A DNA stretch of 64,000 bases from Haloarcula pellucida. Its GTDB lineage: Archaea; Halobacteriota; Halobacteria; Halobacteriales; Haloarculaceae. Position 1 is the first letter of the stretch. Each line of letters opens with the position of its first letter. A model generated the notes under the pieces. It was not told where the DNA came from. It searched no databases and saw only the letters and a list, made by a program, of their open reading frames with translations. Of the stretch, positions 51,909-59,697 are shown one piece after another. Where the stretch lies: contig NZ_BMOU01000002.1 of the NCBI RefSeq assembly GCF_014647235.1, forward strand, positions 496,417 through 560,416, in the 5' to 3' direction. The position numbers and the translations under genes were made by a program.

Positions 51909-52003
51909 CTCTACTCGCTCATTGCCGACCCACCCTAAAAAGCGGCCCCTTCGTTCGCTCCGTTCAGCGCCGAGTGAAACGAGTGCAGACGGTCCAAGAG
52001 CGT

Positions 52004-52642
52004 TTAGGAGCGTCTCTCGTCCAGCCTCGGCATGATCTTCCATGCCACTCCGACCGAGAGGACTGACAGCGCCACCGTCGCGACGACGAGCGTGAGGCCC
52101 GGATCGTACCGGAGCGGCGGGTAGTAGCCAAAGCCGTAGTCGACGACGTCGTTGCCGAGTGCAACGACCAGCGCCGTCAGCAGCGCACCGCGAGTCGTTC
52201 GGGCGTAGTGAGGGACTAACAGCCCCTCCGCGATGAACCCGACGTGGGTCACGATGATACCGAAGTACGCCCACGGCTCCGGGAAGTACGCACTAAAGCC
52301 GAGGTTCAGGGCGACGAACGTCCACACACCCATCTTCAGGAGCCACACGAGCGCGATAGTGTGGAGGTACGCCAGCGGCAGGTTCGCCGGCACGTCGTCG
52401 AGCGAGCGCCCGAGAAACGGGAGCAGCGTCACGAGCGACAGCGTCAGCAGGAACAGGGCGGTCGGCGAATCGGCGTACAGCGGCCAGAGGAACGTCGAGA
52501 CGCCGGGCATCGTATCGACGTAGTACCGGACGCCGACGAGGATTCCTACGACGTTGACGACGACCAGCCACACGAGACTCGGCGTGTTCTCCAGATAGTA
52601 CCGCGCGTAGCGACGCGGCAACGGCCCCCGCTCGTTGTCCAT
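52004..52642 (-). CDS. DUF1405-like integral membrane protein
   Basis: A 212-residue protein with six or seven transmembrane helices. LENTPSLVWLVVVNVVGILVGVRYYV at the N-terminus and FLWPLYADSP, LKMGVWTF and HVGFIAEGLL match the DUF1405 family as I know it. Function unknown. The ATG is at 52640-52642. It stands upstream of the glycine-repeat gene on the same strand with a 95-base gap that contains that gene's own promoter. Confidence 0.85.
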   Translation of the reverse strand: MDNERGPLPRRYARYYLENTPSLVWLVVVNVVGILVGVRYYVDTMPGVSTFLWPLYADSPTALFLLTLSLVTLLPFLGRSLDDVPANLPLAYLHTIALVWLLKMGVWTFVALNLGFSAYFPEPWAYFGIIVTHVGFIAEGLLVPHYARTTRGALLTALVVALGNDVVDYGFGYYPPLRYDPGLTLVVATVALSVLSVGVAWKIMPRLDERRS

Positions 52643-52774
52643 AGGGGCCTCTCGGCCCCGCCCCGCAGAAACCCTATCGGTCCCGGCGCGCGAGAGCTAC
52701 GGCCTGAAAGCCCGACGGCAAAAGGGTATCGGCGAAAGCTTATGTGTGTGACTACCACACGTACGACCGTACCG

Positions 52775-53140
52775 ATGTTCGAACAGTTCTCCCGCGGCTA
52801 CTACCTCGGTCGCCTCTACGTCGAACCACGTCAGGACGGGGCGGCCGCGATGTGTCGGGACCAACACGAGCGAGTCAACCAGCAACTGTACGCCTCTGGC
52901 GAGGGAGTCGAACGCACAGACCTCCCGCTCGTAATGAAACTCGGCCCCCGACACTTCCCGGTCCACGGCGACGACCGGGTCCCGGCCGACACCCTCGCCG
53001 TCCCGGACGAGGTGCTCGAATCTGCGAACGTGCGGAACCCACCCAGCCTTCGTGAGGTGTTCCTCGCGAAGGCGGACCACGCGGCCCAACTGCTGTCGGT
53101 GACCGACACGTCGTCGGCGCTGCCCGATAGCGCCGTCTGA
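52775..53140 (+). CDS. DUF5802-like haloarchaeal protein
   Basis: A 121-residue soluble protein beginning MFEQFSRGYYLGRLYVEP, with the conserved MCRDQHERVNQQLYASGEGVER and HFPVHGDDRVPADTLAVP segments of the haloarchaeal DUF5802 family (recalled, not searched). Function unknown. ATG 52775 is preferred to an ATG 33 bases upstream because AAAGCTTATG (52734-52743) lies about 32 nt upstream of it and would be within the mRNA otherwise. Confidence 0.82.
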   Translation: MFEQFSRGYYLGRLYVEPRQDGAAAMCRDQHERVNQQLYASGEGVERTDLPLVMKLGPRHFPVHGDDRVPADTLAVPDEVLESANVRNPPSLREVFLAKADHAAQLLSVTDTSSALPDSAV

Positions 53141-53182
53141 GGGCAACCACTTTTAAGCCCGTCCCAGTCCGCAGTCCAGTCG

Positions 53183-54076
53183 ATGCTGGACCGGTTGCTG
53201 GGGCGTGCCTCGCTCAAAGAGCGCGTCGCTGACCTCGAAGCGGAGAAACGCCACCTCGAACGGCAACTTGACGCCGAAGAAGAGCGCCGCGCCGAGGCGT
53301 CGACGGCCAGACAGCAGGCCGAAGCCGAGGTCAACCGGCTAGAGGACCGCGTTACCGAACTCGAGGACCGCGTCGAGCGACTGCAGGCCGACGACGGCGA
53401 GTACGCCTACCGCGCCGAGGACCGCCTCAACGGCCGACGAGTGGGCGAGATACTGGACCGACTCTCGTCGGTCGAGAGCGAGCCAGAGGGCGTCTTCACT
53501 GCCTACGTCGCCGACGAGAGTCACTTACCCGGCCCCGTCCGAGACGCCTTCGGTGACCGCGCGTCGCTGGTCGCCCGCGCCGCCCCGTGTCTCGCGGTGA
53601 CTGACGACGCCGGCCTGCTGTCGGCCTGTCTCTCGGTCCCGGTGCCGCCCGAACCGTTCGCGACGTGGAGCGACGGCGTCGAACTGGAACGGTCGTGGTT
53701 CGAACCGACCGGGACGTACGCCGTGGCGCTCGTCCGCTCGGACCTGTTCGCGCTCGGTACCTACGAAGACGGCGAGCGCACCGCGTTCCACGGCTTCGAC
53801 GCCGACCTCAAGAGCCAGCACTCGAAGGGCGGGTTCTCCCAGTCCCGGTTCGAACGGTTGCGCGACCAGCAGATAGCGAGCCACCTCGAACGCTGTCGGG
53901 CCGCCATCGAGGCGGTCGACCCCGACACCCTCTACGTCGTCGGCGAGGGGTCGGTCATCCACGAGTTCGAGGCCGACGCCGCTGTTACCCGGACCGTCGA
54001 CGCGACGGGCGATCCGGAAGACGCGCTGGCCGACGCCGTTCGGTCGCTGTGGACGGTCCGATTGCGCGTCCCCTGA
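53183..54076 (+). CDS. Vms1/VLRF1-type (eRF1-like) peptidyl-tRNA hydrolase
   Basis: A 297-residue protein. Residues of about 10-70 form a coiled coil (LEAEKRHLERQLDAEEERR...LEDRVTELEDRVERLQ). The C-terminal domain has the hallmark loop KSQHSKGGFSQSRFERLRDQQI, in which the GGFSQ stands in for the GGQ of release factor 1. This fits the VLRF1 family (yeast Vms1/Ankzf1), which cleaves peptidyl-tRNA on stalled 60S-type ribosomal subunits. An archaeal ribosome quality-control role is inferred. It stands alone in front of a UspA gene. Confidence 0.85.
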   Translation: MLDRLLGRASLKERVADLEAEKRHLERQLDAEEERRAEASTARQQAEAEVNRLEDRVTELEDRVERLQADDGEYAYRAEDRLNGRRVGEILDRLSSVESEPEGVFTAYVADESHLPGPVRDAFGDRASLVARAAPCLAVTDDAGLLSACLSVPVPPEPFATWSDGVELERSWFEPTGTYAVALVRSDLFALGTYEDGERTAFHGFDADLKSQHSKGGFSQSRFERLRDQQIASHLERCRAAIEAVDPDTLYVVGEGSVIHEFEADAAVTRTVDATGDPEDALADAVRSLWTVRLRVP

Positions 54077-54131
54077 CGCAGTCGCTGTCACAGGCCGAAG
54101 ATTCAAGCCGTCGGCCGCGGGCAGGGAGTGT

Positions 54132-54563
54132 ATGGGAAAGCGTATTCTGGTCCCCGTCGACGGGTCCGACCAGGCGAAGGCCGCCTCCGAGTTCGTCGTC
54201 GACAACTACCCCGACGCCACGGTCGTCCTCTTACACGTCATCAACCCGGCCGAGGCCGGGTACAGCGCGCAGGCGTCTGTTCCCTCTTTCTCCGAGGAGT
54301 GGTACCAGCAGAAGAAGGCGGCCGCCGAGTCGCTGTTCGACGACCTCGAAGCGGCGGCCCACGACGCCGGCGTCGAAACGGTCGAGCGAGTGCTGGAGGT
54401 CGGTCGGCCGACCCAGACCATCGTCGACTACGCCGACGACCACGACATCGACCAGATCGTGATGGGGAGTCACGGGCGCTCCGGGGTCTCGCGAATCCTG
54501 CTCGGGAGCGTCGCCGAGACGGTGGTCCGCCGGGCGACGGTGCCCGTGACGGTCATCCGCTGA
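54132..54563 (+). CDS. UspA universal stress protein, ATP-binding type
   Basis: A 143-residue single UspA domain: RILVPVDGSDQAKAASEF at the start and the ATP-binding G-2x-G-9x-G(S) motif in GSHGRSGVSRILLGSVAE. Such dimers bind ATP and respond to stress. A short gap separates it from the preceding gene. It is convergent with a second UspA gene, with a repeated hairpin sequence between them. Confidence 0.92.
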   Translation: MGKRILVPVDGSDQAKAASEFVVDNYPDATVVLLHVINPAEAGYSAQASVPSFSEEWYQQKKAAAESLFDDLEAAAHDAGVETVERVLEVGRPTQTIVDYADDHDIDQIVMGSHGRSGVSRILLGSVAETVVRRATVPVTVIR

Positions 54564-54590
54564 CGGCCGAGGCTACCGATACGCCGCTTT

Positions 54591-54619
54591 TCGCGGCTCA
54601 CCTGCCGCGGTTACGCGTG
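54591..54619. repeat. 29-bp direct repeat with hairpin, copy 1
   Basis: This 29-base sequence recurs at 54661-54689 with one mismatch (70-bp period). It contains the inverted repeat CGCGGC-TCACCT-GCCGCG, a 6-bp stem with a 6-base loop. It lies between the convergent UspA genes and may end transcription from either side. Confidence 0.6.
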
Positions 54620-54660
54620 ACAAAGCGCCGGCCACACCGCCGACATTCGGGCGTGCGCAA

Positions 54661-54689
54661 TCGCGGCTCACCTGCCGCGATTACGCGTG
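54661..54689. repeat. 29-bp direct repeat with hairpin, copy 2
   Basis: This differs from copy 1 at one base (A for G). It overlaps the stop codon and the last codons (His-Ala-stop) of the minus-strand UspA gene, so copy 1 carries a relic of the same gene end. A local 70-bp duplication is the simplest origin. Confidence 0.6.
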
Positions 54690-55124
54690 TCGCACGATGT
54701 GAATGTCGTATCGCGGGTCCTCGGAGACGGGGGCACCGACGCTGGAGACGGGCGTCGAGACGCGGCCGGCGTTCTCGCTGCCGACGAAGACGATAGACGC
54801 GTCGACGTCGTGGGCGACCGATCGAATCGTCCGGACCACGTCGGTGGTGATGGAGGCCATCGAACTGACGTCTTCCGGGACTTCCGCGCGGAACTCCGCC
54901 TCCGGCGCTATCTCGGCGACGCGCTCACGCAGGGTGTCGGCGATGTCGTCCGGATCGAAGGGGTCGTTCGGGTTGAGCCAGTTGCGCTCCAGAGCGTAGT
55001 CGGGTTCGTCGGGGATGACGACCAGCGCGAGGACGTCCTCACCGGTGTACTCGGAGAACTCCGTCGCGCGTTCGAGGGCGGCCTGTGAGAGCTCCGAACC
55101 GTCGAAGGGAACGAGCAGCACCAT
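54681..55124 (-). CDS. UspA-like protein lacking the ATP-binding motif
   Basis: A 147-residue UspA-like protein (VLLVPFDGSELSQAALERATEF). The C-terminal region reads IVFVGSENAGRVSTPVSSVGAPV, so the G-2x-G-9x-G(S/T) motif of ATP-binding members is changed and ATP binding is doubtful. The last codons lie inside the 29-bp direct repeat. The ATG is at 55122-55124. Confidence 0.87.
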   Translation of the reverse strand: MVLLVPFDGSELSQAALERATEFSEYTGEDVLALVVIPDEPDYALERNWLNPNDPFDPDDIADTLRERVAEIAPEAEFRAEVPEDVSSMASITTDVVRTIRSVAHDVDASIVFVGSENAGRVSTPVSSVGAPVSEDPRYDIHIVRHA

Positions 55125-55229
55125 AGCGGTGACTCGACAGGCAGCGGCTTAAAATCACACGGCCGGTCGTGATACGTGTGGTTCGTGATGGCGCCGGCGT
55201 CCCGAATCACGCCGACTCCGGTCCTGCCG

Positions 55230-56306
55230 TCAGAAGATATTGGCTTGCTGATAGACGCTGATGCCGTCCATGGTTATCTCGTAGGGTTTCGTCTCTCGGG
55301 AGTGATTCGCGTTCCGAATCTTCTGAATCTCGACGGCGAGACGGGTCTCGCGGGTCTCCGAGCGGACGTACTGAAGGATGAACACGCCGTCGGTCAGGTA
55401 CTCGATGACGCCGTAGCGGGAGGCGTAGGGGTTGTCTTCGTTGGCTTCGGAGGTGAGCATCGTCGTCACGCCGGCGTCCTTCAGCGACCGCGTGAAGTCG
55501 AACACCTCGGTCCGGCGCTTCGAGGGCTTGTCGTACATCATCTCGAGCAGCGAGACGGAATCAAGCACCAGTCGGTCCGCGCCGAAGTCCTCGATGAGGT
55601 CCGGGAGTTCGCCCCGGATGTTGTCGAGACTGTTCGCCATCTCGACTGGGTCTAAGTCGATGACGGCCAGTCGACCCTCGGCCTCGTACTCCTCGAACCC
55701 CCACCCACGGTCGTCGGCGGTGTCCATGATGGCCTCGTGTGACTGTTCGAGCGTGATGAACACGCAGCTCTCGCCGTTCTGGAGGCCGTGGTGGAGGAAC
55801 TGCAGGCCGAACGTCGTCTTCCCGGTGCCTGCCGACCCGATAGTGACGAGGAGGTGTCGACGGGGAATCCCGCCCTGTATCATCCGGTCGAGCCCGTCGA
55901 TACCGACGTCGATGCGCGGGATGTCGGAGTCGAAGTCCTCGTCCTCGAAGTCGGCGCCACCGCCGCCACCGGGGTCACCGGCGGACTCGAAGGCCGACGC
56001 GAAGTCGTCGTCGAACAGCCCGTCGCCGCCGGACTCGTCGAACGGGCTATCGCCGCCAGCGTCCTCGAACGGGCTATCGCCGCCAGCGTCCCCGAACGGG
56101 CTGTCGCCGCCAGCGTCCCCGAACGGGCTGTCGCCGCCAGCGTCCCCGAACGGGCTGTCGCCATCAGCGTCCTCGAACGGACCGTCGTCACGCTCCGCGT
56201 CGGTCGACTCCTCGCGCTCCGTGTCGTCGGCGTCGGTATCGTCTTCGGGTTCGCTCTGGACAGCGCTCTCGAACCAGTCGTCGTCCCGTCGCTCGTCGTC
56301 ACTCAT
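55230..56306 (-). CDS. KaiC-like RecA-superfamily ATPase with N-terminal nonapeptide repeats
   Basis: A 358-residue protein. The first 125 residues are an acidic disordered extension with about five tandem copies of GDSPFGDAG (residues about 49-95). The ATPase domain follows with IDGLDRMIQGGIPRRH, Walker A GSAGTGKTT at 157-165, and Walker B DRLVLDSVSLLE. The single RecA domain resembles KaiC, RadA paralogues and archaellum ArlH; haloarchaea have many such proteins acting in signalling. The ATG at 56304-56306 is used. It is divergent from NAD kinase. Confidence 0.85.
   Translation of the reverse strand: MSDDERRDDDWFESAVQSEPEDDTDADDTEREESTDAERDDGPFEDADGDSPFGDAGGDSPFGDAGGDSPFGDAGGDSPFEDAGGDSPFDESGGDGLFDDDFASAFESAGDPGGGGGADFEDEDFDSDIPRIDVGIDGLDRMIQGGIPRRHLLVTIGSAGTGKTTFGLQFLHHGLQNGESCVFITLEQSHEAIMDTADDRGWGFEEYEAEGRLAVIDLDPVEMANSLDNIRGELPDLIEDFGADRLVLDSVSLLEMMYDKPSKRRTEVFDFTRSLKDAGVTTMLTSEANEDNPYASRYGVIEYLTDGVFILQYVRSETRETRLAVEIQKIRNANHSRETKPYEITMDGISVYQQANIF
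56051..56185 (-). repeat. 27-bp tandem coding repeat in the KaiC-like gene
   Basis: Five head-to-tail 27-base units (unit starts at 56051, 56078, 56105, 56132 and 56159, the last partial). The middle copies are identical and the outer ones differ by single bases, giving the GDSPFGDAG protein repeats. Such a tract can expand or shrink by slippage without a frameshift. Confidence 0.85.
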
Positions 56307-56385
56307 CGCCCCGACCACCGGCCACAGACCCGGGCCATGGAGTGACGTTCTCGCCCAGATAAATATAACCTTGCCGTCGTGGAGG

Positions 56386-56393
56386 GTTTATAC
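56386..56393 (+). promoter_or_regulatory. TATA box of NAD kinase
   Basis: GTTTATAC lies 25-32 nt upstream of ATG 56418. It lies inside the longer in-frame reading, so it rules out the upstream start at 56379. The A/T-rich sequence at 56356-56369 nearby faces the KaiC-like gene. Confidence 0.6.
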
Positions 56394-56417
56394 CCGCCCG
56401 CGGGAAACACACGGGCA

Positions 56418-57269
56418 ATGACCGTCGGTATCGTCGCCCAGCGAGACAACGACCGGGCGATGTCGCTCGCAAGCAGGCTGACCGGCCGCCTCGCCGAGGT
56501 GGGGGAATCGGTGGCCGTAGACCAGACGACCGGAGCGGCCTTAGACGACCACGAGGCGTGGGACGCATCACAGCCGTCGAGTCGTCCGGTCGAGGAGATG
56601 CGTGATTGTGACCTCGTCGTCAGCATCGGCGGGGACGGGACTTTCCTCTATGCCGCCCGCGGTGCCGGGTCGACGCCGCTCATGGGCGTCAACCTCGGCG
56701 AAGTCGGCTTTCTCAACGCCCTCGCGCCCGAGGAGGCCGTCGAGACGGTGGTCGCCGAGGTCGAACACATCCAGAAGACCGGCAGTGCCCGCACGCGAGC
56801 GATGCCGCGGCTACGGGCCAGCGGCCCCGGATGGACGCTCTCTCCGGCGCTCAACGAAGTGGTCGTGCAGGGGTCCCACCGCGGTTCCGGCGGTGGCGGG
56901 ACGTTCGAGGTGCGCGTCGACGGGTCGCTGTACACCAGCGGGCACGCCGACGGGGTACTCGTCGCGACGCCCACGGGGTCGACGGCGTACAACCTCAGCG
57001 AGGGCGGGCCGCTCGTCCACCCCGACGTCGCGGGCCTCGTGGTGACGGGGATGGCCGAGGTCGACGGGATGCCGCCGCTGGTCGTCGACGCGGACAGCGA
57101 CGTGGTCGTGACGCTGACGGATGCAGAAAGTGGCGTCGTAGTCAGTGACGGACGGGTCCGCGAGGAGATAACACCGCCGGAGCGCGTGACGCTGTCGCGG
57201 GCGAGCGAACCGATCCGGCTGGCCGGGCCACCGCTCGATTTCTTCACCGCGCTGGGGAAACTGGGTTAG
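56418..57269 (+). CDS. nadK: NAD kinase
   Basis: A 283-residue cytosolic enzyme that phosphorylates NAD to NADP. The GGDG motif is at 71-74 (VVSIGGDGTFLYAAR), with LNEVVVQGS as the conserved NE motif, and ATPTGSTAYNLSEGGPLVHP. It feeds the NADPH-using enzymes nearby (HMG-CoA reductase, isocitrate dehydrogenase) and follows from the NAD made by nadABC, though they are not in one operon. The start is fixed by the TATA box at 56386-56393. The stop overlaps the convergent gene's stop by 4 bases. Confidence 0.94.
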   Translation: MTVGIVAQRDNDRAMSLASRLTGRLAEVGESVAVDQTTGAALDDHEAWDASQPSSRPVEEMRDCDLVVSIGGDGTFLYAARGAGSTPLMGVNLGEVGFLNALAPEEAVETVVAEVEHIQKTGSARTRAMPRLRASGPGWTLSPALNEVVVQGSHRGSGGGGTFEVRVDGSLYTSGHADGVLVATPTGSTAYNLSEGGPLVHPDVAGLVVTGMAEVDGMPPLVVDADSDVVVTLTDAESGVVVSDGRVREEITPPERVTLSRASEPIRLAGPPLDFFTALGKLG

Positions 57270-57553
57270 CGGCGGCCAACGGCGTAGAGGACCGGCGCGA
57301 CGGCGAGCAGTACCAGCCCGAACAGTTTGTACTGGAACGACGAGGCGAGGACGCTGCCGGCGTTCGGTTCCATCGCTGCTGCGGGCGTGATGAGGAGCAG
57401 GGCACCCATCGCGATGGTGTGGACGCCCAGCATCCGGAGCGAGCGCATCGGGAGGATGCCGACAGCGCCCACGACGAACCCCAAGAGCAGGATATCACCG
57501 ATGGTGTAGTTCAGCAGGAAGCTGTCGATGACTTGCAGCGGTGGCGCGAGCAT
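57266..57553 (-). CDS. small haloarchaeal membrane protein
   Basis: A 95-residue protein with three transmembrane helices (GDILLLGFVVGAVGILP, HTIAMGALLLITPAAAM, YKLFGLVLLAVAPVLYAVG). ATG 57551-57553 is chosen: a minus-strand CTTTAAAG at 57583-57590 lies about 30 nt upstream, whereas the longer frame would start above it. Function unknown. An inverted repeat (GTGACG...CGTCAC) is centred on the TATA box. Confidence 0.75.
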   Translation of the reverse strand: MLAPPLQVIDSFLLNYTIGDILLLGFVVGAVGILPMRSLRMLGVHTIAMGALLLITPAAAMEPNAGSVLASSFQYKLFGLVLLAVAPVLYAVGRR

Positions 57554-57582
57554 TCCTATCCCGAATCTGGCCGTGACGCAAT

Positions 57583-57590
57583 CTTTAAAG
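57583..57590 (-). promoter_or_regulatory. TATA box with flanking inverted repeat
   Basis: CTTTAAAG is 30-37 nt upstream of ATG 57553. GTGACG (57573-57578) and CGTCAC (57599-57604) are 6-bp arms placed symmetrically on either side of the box. Confidence 0.5.
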
Positions 57591-57682
57591 TTCCGTTCCG
57601 TCACCGCTCGTTGGCACACACCGAGACGGCCCTCGACACCGCTCCCGACCGGCAGTACCGGGACTCAGACGGTGACGAATAG

Positions 57683-57689
57683 TTATATG
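57683..57689 (+). promoter_or_regulatory. TATA box of HalX response regulator 1
   Basis: TTATATG lies 26-32 nt upstream of the GTG at 57715. This supports a leaderless mRNA that begins with a GTG codon. Confidence 0.6.
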
Positions 57690-57714
57690 TACGCAGCTAG
57701 CAGTAGATAATATC

Positions 57715-58290
57715 GTGTCAGACTCCACTGCGGATGCGACCGTTCTCGTCGTAGACGACGAGGAAGAGGTCGCAGACGTCTATGCGTTGCGTCTCCGCAA
57801 CCAGTACGAGACAGAGACGGCCTACGGTGGCGAGGCCGCACTCGCCCGGGTCGACGAGGACGTCGACGTCGTGCTACTGGACCGACGGATGCCAGACATC
57901 TCTGGCGACGACGTCCTCGCGGAGATACGGGACCGCGACATCTCGACCCGCGTCATCATGATAACGGCGGTGGACCCGGACTTCGACATCATCGACATGC
58001 CGTTCGACGACTACCTCTGTAAGCCGGTCGATAAATCGGACCTCGTGGCGGCTATCGACCAGCAACTGGCCGCGCGCCGGTACGATGACAGACTCGCGGA
58101 GTATCTCGAAGTCACGTCGAAACTCGCGCTGCTGGAAGGCGAGAAGACTCCGCAGACACTCGAAGACAGCGACGGTATCGAGTCGCTCGAACGACGTGTG
58201 GAGGAACTCAAATCGGAGATGGACGAGGCGCTCTCGGAGTTCGAGAGCATCGACACCGCGTTCAAAGAGATCGGCCGCCGGCCGAGCTAA
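57715..58290 (+). CDS. response regulator with HalX domain (copy 1)
   Basis: A 191-residue protein. The receiver domain has acidic residues 14-15, the phosphate-accepting Asp56 (VVLLDRRMPDISGDD), Thr84 and Lys103 (LCKPVD). The C-terminal HalX domain forms a helical coiled coil (TSKLALLEGEKTP...RRVEELKSEMDEALSEFESIDTAF). HalX proteins are haloarchaeal response regulators without a DNA-binding domain, linked to gene or taxis control. It starts with GTG 57715. The partner histidine kinase is not in the window. Confidence 0.9.
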   Translation: MSDSTADATVLVVDDEEEVADVYALRLRNQYETETAYGGEAALARVDEDVDVVLLDRRMPDISGDDVLAEIRDRDISTRVIMITAVDPDFDIIDMPFDDYLCKPVDKSDLVAAIDQQLAARRYDDRLAEYLEVTSKLALLEGEKTPQTLEDSDGIESLERRVEELKSEMDEALSEFESIDTAFKEIGRRPS

Positions 58291-58295
58291 CTCGC

Positions 58296-58898
58296 TCAGT
58301 CGTCTAGCGGAGTGTAGAGGACGTACCCGCTCGTCTCGGAAGCGACAGTCCTGAGTCGGAACGACGCCGCCCCACTGTCAGTCTCGCAGGTGACGACGGC
58401 GTCGAACCCGTCCGTGTCTAGCTGTGTTTCCGCCGCCGTCTCGGCACCGGTAACGAGCACTGCCTCGGAGAGTGGTGTCCCCGCCAGTTGGTCGGCCGGA
58501 ACGCCGAACGTCGCGGCGAACGCCTCGTTGGCCGCTCGAATCACCGGCCCGTGACCCTCGTTCGCGTAGTAGAGGACGGGATCCGGATGACCGTCAAAGA
58601 GGTCCGCTGGTTGTGGCGCCGGCACGGACGAGTCGTCGACGTCGACGGTCATCGTCTCGTCCGCTATCTCGGCGTCGTCCGCAGTCTGGAGGAAGTGAAC
58701 CACGGCGCCGAGACCACCGCCGAGTGCGACGCCGAGACCGAGTCCGACCGTTCGCGAGACGGGGAGATCAGCTACTGTGTCGACCCCGAGTATGAGCACA
58801 GCGAGCGTTATCGCTCCGGCGCCGATGTAGCCGACGACGACAGCGAGGCTCCCGAATCGTCCGGACGCCGCGGCGCCGTTACCGGAGGTGTCGTCCAT
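58296..58898 (-). CDS. membrane-anchored PAS-domain protein
   Basis: A 200-residue protein: two N-terminal helices (residues about 15-75) and a PAS domain (DLFDGHPDPVLYYANEGHGPVIRAANEAFAATFGVPADQLAGTPLSEAV...YVLYTPLDD). No kinase or output domain follows, so it may be a sensor or scaffold. It lies between two HalX genes, convergent with the first (5-base gap) and divergent from the second. A minus-strand GGTTAACTC about 26-33 nt upstream of ATG 58898 is the likely TATA box. Confidence 0.78.
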   Translation of the reverse strand: MDDTSGNGAAASGRFGSLAVVVGYIGAGAITLAVLILGVDTVADLPVSRTVGLGLGVALGGGLGAVVHFLQTADDAEIADETMTVDVDDSSVPAPQPADLFDGHPDPVLYYANEGHGPVIRAANEAFAATFGVPADQLAGTPLSEAVLVTGAETAAETQLDTDGFDAVVTCETDSGAASFRLRTVASETSGYVLYTPLDD

Positions 58899-58990
58899 CC
58901 TACTTCGGAGTCGACGGGCCACGAGTTAACCTTTTTCGAGACGCCGCCGGGCGATAAGACATATGCGTCTCTCCGTCCTACTGGAGGGAC

Positions 58991-59569
58991 GTGTCCCCCG
59001 GCACAGACAGACGTGGGCATGTCCTGATTGTCGACGACGAACACGACATCGCGGACACGCAGGCGCTTCGACTCCGTGAGCGCTACGAGACGAGCGTCGC
59101 GTACGGGGGCGAGGCGGCGCTGGAACTGGCCGGACCGGACGTGGACGCGATTCTACTGGACCGTCGGATGCCGGACGTACACGGTGACGAGGTCCTCGAC
59201 CGACTCCGTGAGCGAGGCTACGAGGGCGCTATCATCATGCTGACGGCCGTGGATCCGGATCTGAACATCCTCGAGATGGCGTTCGACGACTACCTCAGGA
59301 AACCGGTCGACCGGGAGACCTTACTGTCGACGCTCGATCAGCATCTCGACTCACCTGGTGAGGACGAGCGACTGGACGAGTTCTTCGAGATAACGTCGAA
59401 GATAGCCGTGCTGGAGGCCGAGAAGTCGGTGTCACAGCTCGAAGACAGCAGCGAGTACACCGCGCTCAAAGCGCGTGCCGACGAACTGGAGTGGCAGCTT
59501 CGGACCGAACTCGACGACTTCGACGACATCGTCGAGACGTACCGCGATATCGGCCGAAACTCCGGGTAA
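58991..59569 (+). CDS. response regulator with HalX domain (copy 2)
   Basis: A 192-residue paralogue of the HalX regulator at 57715. The receiver has acidic residues 15-16, Asp57 as phosphate acceptor (AILLDRRMPDVHGDE) and LRKPVD with the conserved Lys. The coiled coil ends in EYTALKARADELEWQLRTELDDFDDIVETYRDIG. It starts with GTG 58991, about 26-31 nt downstream of a CATATG element (58960-58965). Both paralogues probably arose from a duplication. Confidence 0.9.
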   Translation: MSPGTDRRGHVLIVDDEHDIADTQALRLRERYETSVAYGGEAALELAGPDVDAILLDRRMPDVHGDEVLDRLRERGYEGAIIMLTAVDPDLNILEMAFDDYLRKPVDRETLLSTLDQHLDSPGEDERLDEFFEITSKIAVLEAEKSVSQLEDSSEYTALKARADELEWQLRTELDDFDDIVETYRDIGRNSG

Positions 59570-59697
59570 TCAGAAGGGGCTCAGTCCGTCGCGAAGTAGC
59601 TTGAGAGCGATGATTGCGAGCAACAGGCGTACACGGTGCCTCGGTCGGGGAGGCGTCGACGTCGCTGGTCTGCCGTGACGTCGACGAGACCGGATGG

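Noticed and set aside
56051-56185. Regular repeats considered as a CRISPR array
   Set aside because: The units are contiguous with no spacers, have a 27-base period in frame, and translate into a clear nonapeptide repeat in the KaiC-like protein.
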